NCBI GenBank assembly: GCA_027364825.1
Contig: DAHXOM010000008.1
Location: forward strand, 1-18,345
Length of the DNA stretch: 18,345 bases
Reading direction: 5' to 3'
DNA from: a bacterium
GTDB lineage: Bacteria > JAMCPX01
In this document: in pieces, positions 1 through 6,554 of the stretch
Numbering within the stretch: position 1 is the first letter of the stretch
Layout: every line of letters starts with the position of its first letter
The notes under the pieces: generated by a model
What the model saw: only the letters and a program-made list of their open reading frames with translations
Database searches by the model: none
What the model was told of the DNA's origin: nothing
Made by a program: the position numbers and the translations under genes

Positions 1-1643
1 TCCTTTACCTTGGCCCCGGGAGGTCTCCATGCGGACAGTCTTTGTTGTATCTCGGCATCCGGGAGGTCCACCGAGACATCCCTTTTTTCTATATCGATGG
101 TGATCCGATCTCCGTCCCTGATAACAGCAACAGGACCCCCGATCTGTGCCTCGGGCGATATATACCCGACATAGAGTGCACCTGTTGTCGCACCGGAGAA
201 CCTCGAGTCTGTGATGACCGCAACATCGTGCAGACCGAGAGACCCGAGGATCAGGACGGTCCTGAAGTTTTCTGCAAACCCGGGCCCGCCCCTTGGTCCC
301 TGATACCGTAACACTATCACGTCGCCCGGTTGGATCTCCCCGTTCAGGATGGCGAATATCGCAAGCTGTTCCTCATCAAAACATTTTGCCCGGCCCACAA
401 AGAGCCTGTTCTCCTTTTTAACAATGGTGTATCGTGCAAGTGCACCGTTCGGTGCAAGATTTCCGTGCATAACTACGATACCGCCGAAGGGAGAGATTGC
501 CCGGTCGACGGGAAGAATAACGCGATCGTTACCGACCTTCGTCTTCTTCAGTCTGTCCCCGATGGTCTCCCCGGTTACCGTAGGCCTGTCAAGGTCGACG
601 TCCTTCTCTATCCTCTTCAGCACCGCCATGGGACCGCCGGCATTGTGCAGGTCGATCATGGTAAAGGGCCCGCTCGGCCTCACCGGCACGAGGTAAGGGG
701 TCTTATCCGATATGTCGGAAACGGTACGGAGATCAACATCCAGTGACAGGGTATAGGCGAGTGCGAGCAGGTGAAGCACGCCGTTCGTGCTTGCGGATGC
801 CGCCATGATTAGCCTCAGTGCGTCCTTTATTGCGGATGCCGTTACGAAGTCCTTAAACCTCCTGCCCTGCTTTACGAGTTTGACAATGGCATAGCCGGTC
901 TGTTTGGCAAGCCTTATTCTCTGCATAAGGTTGCCGCCGGATGTCGTCGATATGCCTGGCAGGGTAAGTCCCATGACCTCTGTTGCCATCTGCACGGTGT
1001 TTGCCGTTGTAAGCTCCGGACATGCACCGCATGATGTCACCCACTTGTCCTCCATGTTGTACATGGTTTTTTGAAACTCTTCTTCGCTCATCTTCCCGGA
1101 AAGGGTCCTGTTCACACCTTCAAGGATTACGTCGGTTGGAAACGTTGTCTGCCTGCCTTCAAACATGCCCGGTTCGGCAGGTCCGCCTGTATAAAAGATC
1201 GTAGGCAGGTTGAGCCGTGCACCCGCGAGCCACAACCCGGGCACCGATTTATCGCAGGTACCCATCATGACAAGCCCGTCTGCCCCGAGATTTTTTACCT
1301 GTATCTCAACGGAGTCTGCTATAGCATCCCTCTGCGGCAGGTCATACAGGAGCAATGTCGGATCAAGGGATCCGTCCTTGCAATAGCCGCCGCAGGGTCC
1401 TATGGTATTAAACTCCACGGGTGTACCGCCCGCAAGATAAACTCCTGATTTGACTGCGTCTGCAAGCGCCTTGAGGTTTATATGGCCGATACCCGCATCC
1501 TGCATGGAATTGGCTATAACGATGAGCGGTCTTTCCAATTCTTCATCCGTAAACCCGCTCGCCTTGTAGAAAAAGCGGTGCGTTTTTACCTGTGAAAACA
1601 ACTCCAGTGATTTCAAGATCTGTTCTTTTGTAAGCTTATCCAT
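1..1643 (-). CDS. IlvD/Edd family dehydratase (dihydroxy-acid dehydratase-like), C-terminus cut by window edge
   Basis: The open frame runs from an ATG at 1643 off the left edge, giving about 547 residues; only the last 15-25 should be missing. The family removes water from dihydroxy acids or sugar acids with an iron-sulfur cluster and Mg2+; IlvD acts in branched-chain amino acid synthesis. Visible family motifs are CDKSVPG (C130-D131-K132, cluster and metal ligands), CGACPELTTANT (about 205-216), GNLAPNGA, RYQGPRGGPG and a C-terminal RFSG with the expected catalytic serine. Oddities: the usual DDGxxMGH metal-binding region after FNTI is replaced by a segment containing CGGYCKDG (C84, C88), and the N-terminal RAxLRAxG block is not recognisable. 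It could be a true DHAD, a sugar-acid dehydratase or a divergent paralogue; no other ilv gene is in view. Family sure, substrate not. AGGAAGG lies 4 bases before the ATG, which supports this start. Confidence 0.9.
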   Translation of the reverse strand, partial: MDKLTKEQILKSLELFSQVKTHRFFYKASGFTDEELERPLIVIANSMQDAGIGHINLKALADAVKSGVYLAGGTPVEFNTIGPCGGYCKDGSLDPTLLLYDLPQRDAIADSVEIQVKNLGADGLVMMGTCDKSVPGLWLAGARLNLPTIFYTGGPAEPGMFEGRQTTFPTDVILEGVNRTLSGKMSEEEFQKTMYNMEDKWVTSCGACPELTTANTVQMATEVMGLTLPGISTTSGGNLMQRIRLAKQTGYAIVKLVKQGRRFKDFVTASAIKDALRLIMAASASTNGVLHLLALAYTLSLDVDLRTVSDISDKTPYLVPVRPSGPFTMIDLHNAGGPMAVLKRIEKDVDLDRPTVTGETIGDRLKKTKVGNDRVILPVDRAISPFGGIVVMHGNLAPNGALARYTIVKKENRLFVGRAKCFDEEQLAIFAILNGEIQPGDVIVLRYQGPRGGPGFAENFRTVLILGSLGLHDVAVITDSRFSGATTGALYVGYISPEAQIGGPVAVIRDGDRITIDIEKRDVSVDLPDAEIQQRLSAWRPPGAKVK

Positions 1644-1647
1644 AAAA

Positions 1648-1654
1648 CCTTCCT
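1648..1654 (-). promoter_or_regulatory. Strong Shine-Dalgarno of the IlvD/Edd-like gene
   Basis: On the minus strand AGGAAGG lies 4 bases before the ATG at 1643. It fixes the start of the dehydratase gene and suggests efficient translation. Confidence 0.7.
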
Positions 1655-1676
1655 TTCTTACACTTTGCCGCCCCGG

Positions 1677-1697
1677 GGGTTAAAATCCTTTTAACCC
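1677..1697. repeat. Perfect 9-bp inverted repeat in the leader of the dehydratase gene
   Basis: GGGTTAAAA and TTTTAACCC are separated by 3 bases. The repeat sits 34 bases upstream of the dehydratase start codon, inside its expected 5' leader, and next to a CCCCGGGG palindrome at 1671-1678. It could be an RNA hairpin in the leader or a protein-binding operator. No U-tract follows it on the minus strand, so a simple intrinsic terminator is unlikely. Confidence 0.6.
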
Positions 1698-1754
1698 ATG
1701 AAGGCCAAAAGGAATATTTATCCCGCCCCGATCGAAACGGGAAAGAACCCATAG

Positions 1755-1768
1755 AAAGGTATACCTTT
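1755..1768. promoter_or_regulatory. 14-bp perfect palindrome over the -10 of the dehydratase promoter (possible operator)
   Basis: AAAGGTATACCTTT is self-complementary and covers the putative -10 hexamer of the minus-strand promoter. A palindrome there is a common layout for a dimeric repressor site. No regulator gene is in the window to match it, so the operator role is inference. Confidence 0.4.
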
Positions 1769-1786
1769 TTGTCGTAAAAAGTTCAA
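1758..1786 (-). promoter_or_regulatory. Putative sigma70-type promoter for the dehydratase gene
   Basis: On the minus strand TTGAAC (1786-1781) and TATACC (1763-1758) are separated by exactly 17 bases. This places transcription start near 1751 and leaves a leader of about 108 bases before the ATG at 1643. Each hexamer matches the consensus at 4 of 6 positions. Confidence 0.5.
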
Positions 1787-1847
1787 TACGTGCGGTGGGA
1801 ACCTCAAAACAATTTCACTTCTTTATACTGGTCATGTATGCTATCAG

Positions 1848-2576
1848 ATGTATATGAAGATATTCATAAAATACATGGCGGTTACTTTAATTCTGACAAA
1901 CATGGCCATCAATGCACATGCAGACGCAGCCTCCGACAACGCTGCTTCGGAGAGGATCCAGTACATTCAGCAGGAACTCGATTCCGGAACAGGCGCTGCA
2001 AGGCTCTGGTGGGATGGCTGGGTCGCGTTTTATTCGGGTGCAACCATAGTACCTTTGACCGTAGCTCTGACCACGGACAGCAAGATACTTCAGATAACAG
2101 GCGGGGTATCTACGGCAGAGTCGCTCATAGGCCTTTCGGGAATGCTTATATTCCCCTACCGCGCAAGGAATGCCGCAGAAGAACTCAGGAGCATGCCCGA
2201 GAATACGCCTGAAGAAAGGGCTCAAAAGCTTGCAACAGCGGAATCGCTTCTCAAAAAATCATCCGATGCCGAGATAGCGGGGAAATCATGGGTACAGCAC
2301 TTCCTCGGGGTTCTGGTGAACGCTGCGGGTGCAGGGGTAGCATGGGGGGTTTACGGCAACAGGATAAAGCAGGCCGGCGGCACACCGTGGCAGCAGGCAC
2401 TCGAACTATTCGTTATCGGTACTGCGGTCAGCGAACTGCAGATATGGACCGAACCTACAAAAGCAATATCCAGTGAGAAAGATTACCGGAACAGGTACCA
2501 TGTACCTGTCGACTCGGAACTGTTGATCCTGCCTTCGGAGAACGGACTGAGTTTGGCGGCTGTCGTACGCTTCTGA
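1848..2576 (+). CDS. Uncharacterised exported/envelope protein
   Basis: I do not recognise a named family; the function is unknown. The 242-residue product begins with a classical signal peptide: Lys at 4 and 8, a hydrophobic stretch, then an AHA site at 23-25 that should be cut before Asp26. The mature part has a short polar helix (about 35-48) and an aromatic WWDGW stretch (54-58). Hydrophobic, Gly/Ala-rich segments follow at about 58-76, 81-102, 150-168 and 184-199, with a charged helical linker between (105-145). It ends in a hydrophobic strand whose last residue is Phe. It could be an inner-membrane helical protein or an outer-membrane-associated one. The gene is divergent from the dehydratase and convergent with the PBP. 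No good Shine-Dalgarno is visible; the ATG at 1854 is an alternative start. A TATACT at 1824-1829 is the best -10, but it lacks a -35. Confidence 0.75.
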   Translation: MYMKIFIKYMAVTLILTNMAINAHADAASDNAASERIQYIQQELDSGTGAARLWWDGWVAFYSGATIVPLTVALTTDSKILQITGGVSTAESLIGLSGMLIFPYRARNAAEELRSMPENTPEERAQKLATAESLLKKSSDAEIAGKSWVQHFLGVLVNAAGAGVAWGVYGNRIKQAGGTPWQQALELFVIGTAVSELQIWTEPTKAISSEKDYRNRYHVPVDSELLILPSENGLSLAAVVRF

Positions 2577-2600
2577 GAAAAATAACTTCAATTGCTGAAT

Positions 2601-2619
2601 CCGGAAAATGCATTTCCGG
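2601..2619. terminator. Hairpin between convergent genes, possible bidirectional terminator
   Basis: CCGGAAA and TTTCCGG form a 7-bp stem with a 5-base loop in the 64-base gap between the exported-protein gene and the PBP gene. Placement suits termination of both transcripts, but neither side has a clean T-run right after the stem, so the assignment is tentative. Confidence 0.4.
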
Positions 2620-2640
2620 GGTTAATTAGAACAATCGCGT

Positions 2641-3858
2641 TCATCTTTCGTGCAAAAGTTTTTTAGCGGCATCGGGAAAGAAGTATGCAAAAAAAGCCTG
2701 TGCCCCAAGGTAAGAGCCTTTGATAGTCCATGTGCTCCCGTTCACAACAAGTGCCGCCACGGCAATCCGGGGGTTTTTTGCAGGAGCAACACCGATAAAC
2801 CACTCATAATCCCCATCGGGATCGTCCCCGTGTATGGAACCTGTCTTGCCCGCCACGCTGATATCCGCCAGAATATACTTTCCCCTCCTGTTGAAGAAAG
2901 CCCTTCTTGAAGTGCCCTTTGTTATGGTAAGCCTCATCATCTCTATGAGTTCTTTTGCCGTTCCGGGACTTATGACCTGCTTCGTTCCCTGTGCAGAGCT
3001 GCCAAAGCCTTCGTACGGCACACACATTCTTCCGTTATTGCCTATTGCCTGTGCGATTAATGCCGCATGAAACGGACTCAACGTTGTATCGGGATTTAAC
3101 CCTGCCCCTGTCTGGGCGATGTCCACGGTATTGTCATCCATGCTTGCCCTGCTCTGCTGCAGAAAGGACGGGCCGAGGGACTTGTTGAAATAAAACCTCT
3201 CGAGATATGTCTGGAAATTATTGTTGCCGATCTTATAAAGGGCGAGCTTGCCGAAAACCGGGTTGTTTGATTTTGCGAGTGCCATCGAGAATGTTATTTT
3301 GTGCCTTCCGTCGTCGTAACCGTTCGTCAATGCCCGTATACTTTGTGATGCGTTACGCGAGTCATAGTAAAAAAGCGCATATGGGGAAATATGCTGGAGT
3401 TCGATTGCAGCGGATGCCGTAACAAGCTTTATCAATGAGGCGGCCGGGTATGCCTTAAACGCGGAGAATCCATCTCCCTTGCTCACAACGGCAACAGGCG
3501 CACACGTTTTAACATCAATTACAACAACCGCCCCATACCTTACCCTGTATATATCCATAACGTGCCTTATCCATCGGGTCACATTGTTGTCCGGCAGATT
3601 CACTGTCCCGGCACTGCTTATCTCCGAAGGTGTCTGTTGCGGCCTTAAAGGCATCGATACGGAAGGGGATATCCCGGCTGCGGTTTTATTTTGCGGTATC
3701 GGCCCCTGCTGTCTCGCATGGGGATAGTTCTTTATCAGGATATAAGAGATTATGCCAACCACAATGATGATGGAGAAAAACATGTACGGAATGAAGCTGC
3801 GCCTGCCATCTCTCCTCAGGGACTTTAAATGATTTTTCTGATACGAACGCCAGTTCAT
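2641..3858 (-). CDS. Penicillin-binding protein, transpeptidase domain only (class B-like), membrane-anchored
   Basis: This 405-residue product has a basic N-terminus, one transmembrane helix (about 22-42), a Pro/Ser/Gln-rich linker (about 48-90) and a transpeptidase domain. The active-site triad is complete: SLIK at 141-144 (acylated Ser141), SNN at 197-199 and KTG at 338-340, followed by YEWFIGVAP, typical of the PF00905 transpeptidase family. It should sit in the periplasm and cross-link peptidoglycan or a related substrate. It is much shorter than FtsI or MrdA (about 570-650 residues) because the pedestal/dimerisation domain is missing. The SNN motif argues against a class D beta-lactamase, which normally has SxV. 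Its ATG shares one base with the cca-like stop (TAATG), so translation is probably coupled. Confidence 0.88.
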   Translation of the reverse strand: MNWRSYQKNHLKSLRRDGRRSFIPYMFFSIIIVVGIISYILIKNYPHARQQGPIPQNKTAAGISPSVSMPLRPQQTPSEISSAGTVNLPDNNVTRWIRHVMDIYRVRYGAVVVIDVKTCAPVAVVSKGDGFSAFKAYPAASLIKLVTASAAIELQHISPYALFYYDSRNASQSIRALTNGYDDGRHKITFSMALAKSNNPVFGKLALYKIGNNNFQTYLERFYFNKSLGPSFLQQSRASMDDNTVDIAQTGAGLNPDTTLSPFHAALIAQAIGNNGRMCVPYEGFGSSAQGTKQVISPGTAKELIEMMRLTITKGTSRRAFFNRRGKYILADISVAGKTGSIHGDDPDGDYEWFIGVAPAKNPRIAVAALVVNGSTWTIKGSYLGAQAFFAYFFPDAAKKLLHER

Positions 3859-4922
3859 TATGCTTTTAGGTGCGGCAGCAAAGCTTTGTTGGAGGTGATC
3901 AGATAGGCAAGCGTCCGTGCATGATCGTTATAGCGCTTTATCACACTCTCAAGCATGGACGGGCTGTCCTTGAGCAGATTGAGAAGCAGTTTGGTGTCGA
4001 TAATGGCACTGCGCTGTTTTTTTGTCATACCGAAATAGCTGGAAAGATTTGTGATCTCATTTGGGGTATGGTGCAGGAACAACGCCGTCAGCATGAGGGA
4101 TCTTTTGTTCTCGTGATCCAGCCCCTGCTCTTTCTCTATTCTGGAGAATATACCCTTGATTTCCTCGAGTGCTTTCGGGTCAGATATAACATTATGCATA
4201 ACACCGAGATCGTATGCTCTCTTGATAATGGGGAAGGGATGTTTCTCCGCAAGATAGAGGTTGATCTCTTTTATGCTCCGCTGTCCGCTTATGGTCTTTA
4301 ATGCATTGCCGGAAAGGGCGGTTTTCATATGCTTGAGCGTTTGCTCTTCTATGGTAAAACCAAACCTCGTTTCAAACCTTATTGACCTGTATATGCGGGT
4401 TGGATCGTCAATGAAGCTTTTCACGTGTAAGAACCGTATAACGGACGATTGAAGGTCTGCGTATCCCTTGAAAGGATCTACGATTTCTTCTTCACCGCCT
4501 GTATGGAGCCTGACCGCCATGGCATTGATTGTAAAATCCCTTCTCGACAGATCCGTAACGATATCCGGGGCAGGCTGGACGCGCGGGAGTGCACCGGGAC
4601 GGTCGTAGGTCTCGGTCCTCATGGTCGCAACGTCAATGTGCAGGTTGTCCGACAGGAGGATGGAAGCGGTCAGTCTTTCTTTATGCATGGTTAATACACC
4701 GCCTATTTTATTGACAAGGAGCGTTGCGAATTCAATTCCATTATCTTTTACCGCTATGTCGATGTCGATATTATCCTTGTTGAGCAGCAAATCCCGGAGA
4801 GGACCGCCGACGAGATAAACTTCCGTGTTAAGCTCTCTTGCTGTTTTTTCTATCGTTGCAATTCGCTCCTGCACTTCATCGCGCAGTTTCCTGATACTAT
4901 TTCCTAAATGAATCTTCATCAT
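3858..4922 (-). CDS. cca: Class II tRNA nucleotidyltransferase (CCA-adding type) / poly(A) polymerase family
   Basis: Members add CCA, CC or A to tRNA 3' ends, or poly(A) to RNA. Of 354 residues, the first 135 hold the catalytic head: GGPLRDLLL at 39-47, the metal-binding acidic pair D53/D55 in IDIDIAV, and RRDFTINAMA at 127-136. DPFKGYADL (149-157) and the DPTRIYRSIRFETRFGF stretch (173-189) form the neck that templates nucleotide choice. The helical C-terminus is short compared with the usual 400-450 residues, so a CC-only or A-only enzyme or a poly(A) polymerase cannot be excluded. The neighbouring tRNA-Leu lacks encoded CCA, which favours a tRNA role. Two consecutive ATGs (4922, 4919) begin only 6 bases after that tRNA and no Shine-Dalgarno fits between them. 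The stop overlaps the PBP start. Confidence 0.9.
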   Translation of the reverse strand: MMKIHLGNSIRKLRDEVQERIATIEKTARELNTEVYLVGGPLRDLLLNKDNIDIDIAVKDNGIEFATLLVNKIGGVLTMHKERLTASILLSDNLHIDVATMRTETYDRPGALPRVQPAPDIVTDLSRRDFTINAMAVRLHTGGEEEIVDPFKGYADLQSSVIRFLHVKSFIDDPTRIYRSIRFETRFGFTIEEQTLKHMKTALSGNALKTISGQRSIKEINLYLAEKHPFPIIKRAYDLGVMHNVISDPKALEEIKGIFSRIEKEQGLDHENKRSLMLTALFLHHTPNEITNLSSYFGMTKKQRSAIIDTKLLLNLLKDSPSMLESVIKRYNDHARTLAYLITSNKALLPHLKA

Positions 4923-4928
4923 AAAATA

Positions 4929-5012
4929 TGCCGAAGCAGGGACTCGAACCCTGACAGCCTTTCAGCCACCAGACTCTGAATCTGGCGCGTCTACCAATTC
5001 CGCCACTCCGGC
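4929..5012 (-). tRNA. tRNA-Leu (anticodon CAG), CCA not encoded
   Basis: The 84-base class II tRNA folds fully. The acceptor stem is GCCGGAG with CTTCGGC and discriminator A at 4929. A D-arm is present. The anticodon stem CCAGA/TCTGG holds the loop TTCAGAG, placing anticodon CAG at 4978-4976 for codon CUG. A long variable arm follows, then T-stem CAGGG/CCCTG around TTCGAGT. The bases after the discriminator read TAT rather than CCA, so the 3' CCA must be added enzymatically, probably by the gene that begins 6 bases downstream. Confidence 0.96.
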
Positions 5013-5022
5013 TTTTTTATAG

Positions 5023-5050
5023 AGTCTATACGGGTGTATAGTTTTGTCAA
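5023..5050 (-). promoter_or_regulatory. Putative sigma70 promoter of the tRNA-Leu/cca/PBP unit
   Basis: On the minus strand a perfect TTGACA (5050-5045) is followed after 16 bases by TAGACT (5028-5023), with the tRNA 5' end 11 bases further on. An alternative -10, TATAGA (5030-5025), has a 14-base spacing that is probably too short. The consensus -35 and the position make a promoter likely. Confidence 0.6.
5026..5041. repeat. 6-bp inverted repeat between -35 and -10 of the tRNA promoter
   Basis: CTATAC and GTATAG flank a 4-base loop, placed in the spacer and overlapping the -10 region. It could be an operator or may simply be AT-rich chance. It also lies 67 bases after the nuoN stop but has no T-run, so it is not a convincing terminator for the nuo operon. 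No other strong hairpin is seen in 5013-5107. Confidence 0.4.
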
Positions 5051-5107
5051 GGTTAAGAAGGGCTTGCGTATGAGTGCTCAACTCTCGTCTTATGAAGTTA
5101 AAATCGG

Positions 5108-6553
5108 TTAATGGAGCAGGGACTGGATGGACTGCATCGCAAGGTTCATGATATCGGACGGCAAAATACCAAGCTGTATAACACCCCATAATGCTATGAT
5201 AACGCCGGCTGATATGCCTGCAGGGACCGGCATATTTGCCTTTTCCTCAGGTTCTTCAAAATACATGGCATAAACGATACGGAGATAATAATAAAGGGAG
5301 ATAACACTCGTCAGAATACCGAAGATCGCAAGTCCTGTATAGCCGCTTTTTATTGCAGAACTGAACACATAAAATTTTGCCATAAATCCTGCTGTCGGAG
5401 GTATACCTGCAAGAGACAGCATGAATACGGCCATGATAATGCTTAACACCGGATGTGTCTTTGAAAGACCGCTGAAATCGGACAGTTCAGTCCCTGTCCC
5501 GTCGTTTTTCTCGAGATAGGTAATTATGGCGAATGAACCGGTAATGGTAAAGGTGTATGAGATCAGATAGAATACAGCCGAAGACATACCGTACGCATTT
5601 CCCGACACCAGGCCTACTACGACATACCCTGCATGCGCTATGCTCGAATAAGCAAGCATACGTTTTACATTCTTCTGCATTACCGCAATAATGTTGCCGG
5701 TAAACATGGTAACGGCGCTCAGCCACCACATTGCTTCTGCCACCGGCACATGGTAAGAGCTCATGACAACGATCACCACTTTTATAATTGCTGCAAAACT
5801 CGCCGCTTTCACTGCTGCAGCCATAAACCCGGTAATGGGTGCAGGTGCTCCCTGATATGCATCCGGCGTCCACGCATGGAACGGAACAAGTGCGACCTTG
5901 AATGAAAATCCAATAAGTATCAATGCAACTCCTGCCATCATAACCATGTTGCCGGTAGGGTTCTGCGAGGTTGATAGGATCTTCGCTATTGTATAAAGGT
6001 TTGTTGTCCCCAGCACGCTGTACAGAAGGGCTATCCCGTATAACAGAAAAGCCGTTGCGAATGCGCCGAGGACAAGATATTTCATCGCCCCTTCGAGGCT
6101 TACCTGCCTGTCTCTCGTGAATCCCACCAGCGGGTATATAGAAAAGCTCATCAGCTCGAGTCCGAGTACAATAACGATAAGGTTGGTCGCGGAAACGAGA
6201 AACATCATACCGAGCAGGGAACTCAGCAGCAGCAGATAAAAATGACCTGCATCTGATTCCACGTCATCTACATATTTCAAAGAGATGAGTACGGTTATGA
6301 ACCCTGCTATCATAACGGTAATAAAGAACAAGAGCGAGAATTCATCCATGGAAATCATTTGAGAGAACGAAATAATTTTATCGCCCCACAGGTATATGGA
6401 TGAACCTATGCCAGCGCCGATGCCGAGTAATGCTATCATCCCTACAGGCCACTTCCTTGTTGAGGTAAAGGCATCTGCCATTGCACTGATAAAAAGCGTT
6501 GCAGCAATTATTATCTGCGGAAGGATTGCCGTATAATTTACATCAACGTACAT
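5108..6553 (-). CDS. nuoN: NADH-quinone oxidoreductase subunit N (NuoN)
   Basis: NuoN is one of three antiporter-like subunits in the complex I membrane arm and carries one proton channel. The 481-residue protein is almost entirely transmembrane helices, as expected. The family core is seen in the FKVALVPFHAWTPDAYQGAP stretch (about 222-241) with the buried channel lysine, followed by an AAAVKAASFA lysine helix. LELMSFSIYPLVGF includes the conserved helix-5 glutamate. It is the last gene of the operon; its ATG is 1 base after the nuoM stop, and a GAGAGG ribosome site lies inside the final nuoM codons. No obvious terminator follows before the tRNA. Confidence 0.97.
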   Translation of the reverse strand: MYVDVNYTAILPQIIIAATLFISAMADAFTSTRKWPVGMIALLGIGAGIGSSIYLWGDKIISFSQMISMDEFSLLFFITVMIAGFITVLISLKYVDDVESDAGHFYLLLLSSLLGMMFLVSATNLIVIVLGLELMSFSIYPLVGFTRDRQVSLEGAMKYLVLGAFATAFLLYGIALLYSVLGTTNLYTIAKILSTSQNPTGNMVMMAGVALILIGFSFKVALVPFHAWTPDAYQGAPAPITGFMAAAVKAASFAAIIKVVIVVMSSYHVPVAEAMWWLSAVTMFTGNIIAVMQKNVKRMLAYSSIAHAGYVVVGLVSGNAYGMSSAVFYLISYTFTITGSFAIITYLEKNDGTGTELSDFSGLSKTHPVLSIIMAVFMLSLAGIPPTAGFMAKFYVFSSAIKSGYTGLAIFGILTSVISLYYYLRIVYAMYFEEPEEKANMPVPAGISAGVIIALWGVIQLGILPSDIMNLAMQSIQSLLH

Positions 6554-6554
6554 A

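Noticed and set aside
349..696. Plus-strand open frames over 100 codons in 330-746
   Set aside because: They lie antisense to the dehydratase gene, have no family features and no ribosome site, and the minus-strand frame is clearly the conserved coding one.
1636..1752. 38-codon minus-strand upstream frame from an ATG near the predicted transcription start, ending inside the dehydratase start region
   Set aside because: It has no Shine-Dalgarno and is not enriched in Ile, Leu or Val codons as expected for a branched-chain attenuator peptide. Probably chance.
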